This document shows positions 61,972-64,000 of a DNA stretch of 64,000 bases, piece by piece (positions within the stretch are counted from its first letter, which is position 1; each line of letters begins with the position of its first letter). The stretch lies in the NCBI RefSeq assembly GCF_945952405.1, contig NZ_CAMFIA010000010.1, positions 1 to 64,000 of the forward strand. Reading direction: 5' to 3'. The notes beneath the pieces were generated by a model, which saw only the letters and a list, made by a program, of their open reading frames with translations, was not told where the DNA came from and searched no databases. The position numbers and the translations under genes were made by a program. The stretch comes from an uncultured Stenotrophomonas sp. GTDB lineage: Bacteria > Pseudomonadota > Gammaproteobacteria > Xanthomonadales > Xanthomonadaceae.

Positions 61972-63924
61972 ATGACCGAACACCTCACCGACCTGGACGC
62001 CGCCGTCGACTGGTTGTTTGCGCGCGTGGACGGGCCGCTGCGGATCGGGGCACCGCTGGCGCTGGGCAAGCCGCACCGGCTGCTCAATGCCGTGTACGCA
62101 CGCGTCGAGCATGATCCGTCGCGGCCATTGCAGCTGTACACCGCATTGTCGCTGAACCCACCGAAGGCACGCGGCAACGGCCTGGAAGCACGCTTCATGG
62201 CGCCCTTCGCGCAGCGTCATTTCGGCGACGATTTTCCGCGACTGGCCTATGCCGATGCGATCGCACGCGATGCATTGCCGGCACACGTGCAGGTGGAAGA
62301 GTTCTACATGCAGTCCGGTGCCCTGCTCGGCTCGCGGCAGGCACAGTCCAGCTACACCAGCCTCAACTACACCCATGCTGCCGATGCGGTCGCCCAGCGC
62401 GCGCCGCAGGTGATCGTGCAGAAGGTGGCGATGCGGCCGGACGATCGCCGGCTGTCGCTGTCGTGCAACAACGACATCACCCAGGACACGCTGGATGCGA
62501 TGACCGCACGTGGCCTGCCGCGACCGCTGCTGATCGCCGAGATCGATCCGCAGCTACCCTACCTGGGTGGCTCGGCAACGGTGGATGTGTCGTTCTTCGA
62601 CCTGGTGATCACCCCGCCGCCGCCGTACCCGGCGCTGTTCGGCCTGCCGCGCCAGCCGGTCGGCGATGCCGACTATGCCATCGGCCTGTATGCCAGCACC
62701 CTGGTGCGCGATGGCGGCACCCTGCAGATCGGCATCGGCACGCTGGCCGACGCGCTCAGCCATGCGCTGGTGCTGCGGCATACCGACAATGCCCGCTACC
62801 GCCGCGTGCTGCACGCACTGGATCCGCAGCTGGCCCGCCATCCGCTGGTGCAGGAAATCGGCGGCCTGGACCCGTTTGAAGTGGGCCTGTACGGCTGCAG
62901 CGAAATGCTCAACGAGGGCTTCCGCCGGCTGGTGCAGACCGGGGTGATCAAGCGCAAGGTGCATGACGACCTGGCGCTGATGCAGCGCATCGAGAACGGC
63001 AGCACGCTGTCCATCGACCACGCCACGCTGGCCGCCGAGGGCGAATACCTGCACGGCGCCTTCTACCTGGGCTCACCGGAATTCTACGAGTGGCTGCGCA
63101 CGTTGCCGGAAGACGAGTGCCGTGCGATCGGCATGCGCCGCATCAGCGAGATCAACCAGCTGTACGGGGGCAACGAAACGCTGGAGCGGCTGCAACGCCG
63201 CCACGCGCGCTTCTTCAACTCCTGCATGATGGCCACTGCGCTGGGCGCGGCGGTGTCGGACGCGCTGGACGATGGGCGCGTGGTGTCCGGCGTGGGCGGC
63301 CAGTACAACTTCGTGGCGATGGCGCACGCCCTGCCGGAAGCACGCAGCGTGCTGATGTTCCGCGCCGCACGCGACGACCAGGGCCAGCGCGAATCGAACG
63401 TGCGCTGGAACTACGGGCACACCACCATTCCGCGCCACCTGCGCGACATCTACCTCAACGAGTACGGCATTGCCGATCTGCGCGGACTGACCGACGAGGA
63501 CTGCGTGCATGCGATGGCCGCGATCACCGAGGCGCCGTTCCAGGGCGGCCTGCTGCAGCAGGCACATGCGTCGCGCAAGCTGTTGAAGGCTTCGCAGCCG
63601 GATCCCGAACGCCAGCAGCGCAACACGCCGCAGGCGCTGTCCGCTGCGCTGGCACCGTTCCGCGCCGATGGCAGCCTGCCCGACTACCCGCTGGGTAGTG
63701 ACTTCAACGAGATCGAACAGGTCCTGGTGAAGGCGCTGGGCTGGTTGAAGGCCAACACCCGGACCCGCGGCGAAACGCTGCGCACGGTCTGGGCCGCCCT
63801 GCGCCAACCGGCCGGCGATGGCGATGCGGTGTACCTGCAGCGGATGGGCCTGCAGGCACCGAAGGACTTCGCCGAGCGCCTGGACGCGCGGCTCCTGCGC
63901 CTGGCCCTGGCACGCACCGCCTGA
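61972..63924 (+). CDS. Acetyl-CoA hydrolase/transferase C-terminal domain protein
   Basis: 650 residues. The C-terminal part with GGQYNFVAMAHALPEARSVLMFRAARDDQG and YGHTTIPRHLRDIYLNEYGIADLRG matches the acetyl-CoA hydrolase/transferase family. The N-terminal 250 residues are longer and more diverged than in simple CoA transferases, although the central IGIGTLADALSHALVLR and GLYGCSEMLNEGFRRLV segments are conserved. The substrate cannot be predicted. It is divergent from the BlaI operon with a 296-bp gap that contains the operator and nothing else recognisable, and its stop is followed at once by a long palindrome. Confidence 0.85.
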   Translation: MTEHLTDLDAAVDWLFARVDGPLRIGAPLALGKPHRLLNAVYARVEHDPSRPLQLYTALSLNPPKARGNGLEARFMAPFAQRHFGDDFPRLAYADAIARDALPAHVQVEEFYMQSGALLGSRQAQSSYTSLNYTHAADAVAQRAPQVIVQKVAMRPDDRRLSLSCNNDITQDTLDAMTARGLPRPLLIAEIDPQLPYLGGSATVDVSFFDLVITPPPPYPALFGLPRQPVGDADYAIGLYASTLVRDGGTLQIGIGTLADALSHALVLRHTDNARYRRVLHALDPQLARHPLVQEIGGLDPFEVGLYGCSEMLNEGFRRLVQTGVIKRKVHDDLALMQRIENGSTLSIDHATLAAEGEYLHGAFYLGSPEFYEWLRTLPEDECRAIGMRRISEINQLYGGNETLERLQRRHARFFNSCMMATALGAAVSDALDDGRVVSGVGGQYNFVAMAHALPEARSVLMFRAARDDQGQRESNVRWNYGHTTIPRHLRDIYLNEYGIADLRGLTDEDCVHAMAAITEAPFQGGLLQQAHASRKLLKASQPDPERQQRNTPQALSAALAPFRADGSLPDYPLGSDFNEIEQVLVKALGWLKANTRTRGETLRTVWAALRQPAGDGDAVYLQRMGLQAPKDFAERLDARLLRLALARTA

Positions 63925-63925
63925 A

Positions 63926-63991
63926 AAAAAGGGGACGGAGGGGATTAAGTCGTTTATGCATAAACGACTTAATCCCCTCCGTCCCCTTTTT
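63926..63991. repeat. Perfect 66-bp palindrome
   Basis: A perfect, loop-free palindrome of 33 bp per arm: A5, GGGGACGGAGGGG, ATTAAGTCGTTTA, centred on ATGCAT, then the exact complement ending in T5. It begins 1 bp after the stop codon of the preceding gene and can act as its terminator (G-rich stem, then T5). The GGGGACGGAGGGG arm differs from both other repeat families in the window. It may be a pair of REP-like units in inverted, head-to-head array. Confidence 0.93.
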
Positions 63992-64000
63992 AGGGAAAGG

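Overview
The window is chromosomal DNA of a high-GC gammaproteobacterium of the Xanthomonadaceae, almost certainly Stenotrophomonas maltophilia or a very close relative. The evidence is the pilS-pilR-pilB-pilA-pilC-pilD-coaE order, an EstA autotransporter esterase, an S1/P1 nuclease of the kind known from S. maltophilia, an RND efflux pair that resembles SmeMN, and abundant short palindromic GTAG-type (SMAG-like) repeats between genes. This species assignment is by recognition of families and gene order, not by a database search. Nearly all the DNA is tightly packed housekeeping or envelope genes; there is no prophage, insertion sequence, CRISPR array or integrated island.

Layout. 0.2-4.1 kb: NAD synthetase and succinyl-CoA synthetase (sucCD). 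4.5-13.1 kb: type IV pilus cluster (PilS/PilR two-component system, PilB ATPase, pilin, PilC platform, PilD peptidase) ending in coaE; the pilin gene has a clear sigma-54 promoter and an upstream palindrome that could bind PilR. 13.1-16.2 kb: a PhoP/PhoQ-like two-component system preceded, on the same strand and almost without a gap, by two tandem paralogous small secreted proteins of unknown function. 16.4-19.4 kb: RimK-like ligase, thioesterase, small lipoproteins, a DUF805 protein and tRNA-Gly(CCC). 19.5-29.1 kb: estA, thiS-thiG-trmB, an SLC13/RCK transporter, a Rieske protein, an FAH-family enzyme, mscL and an M28 peptidase. 29.2-34.2 kb: two AGCS sodium:amino-acid symporters, an outer-membrane barrel and a SpoU rRNA methyltransferase. 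34.4-39.2 kb: GNAT enzyme and the RND pump. 39.5-44.5 kb: copper-receptor pair and a divergent cysB-like/cysteine synthase pair. 44.7-45.3 kb: a macrodomain deacetylase. 45.3-57.5 kb: a PPC-type lipoprotein, then the glycolytic genes fba, pyk, a HAD phosphatase, pgk and gapA, with a DUF3999/DUF2339 membrane pair among them, then ompW with a perfect FNR box. 57.8-63.9 kb: S1/P1 nuclease, sulfur-dioxygenase-like metallo-hydrolase, a BlaI-M56-TonB regulatory operon with a visible operator, and an acetyl-CoA hydrolase/transferase family protein followed by a perfect 66-bp palindrome.

The most unusual signals are: (1) the two-paralogue secreted module coupled to phoPQ; (2) the BlaI/M56 operon in which TonB-C-like domains occupy the place of a beta-lactam sensor; (3) a glycolytic operon carrying a phosphoglycolate-phosphatase-like HAD enzyme; (4) at least three families of palindromic repeats, some nested or flanking single genes; (5) the 66-bp perfect palindrome at the right end; and (6) regulatory sites (sigma-54, FNR, BlaI-type) readable directly from the DNA. 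Very long open frames opposite the genes are GC-driven shadows and are not annotated.
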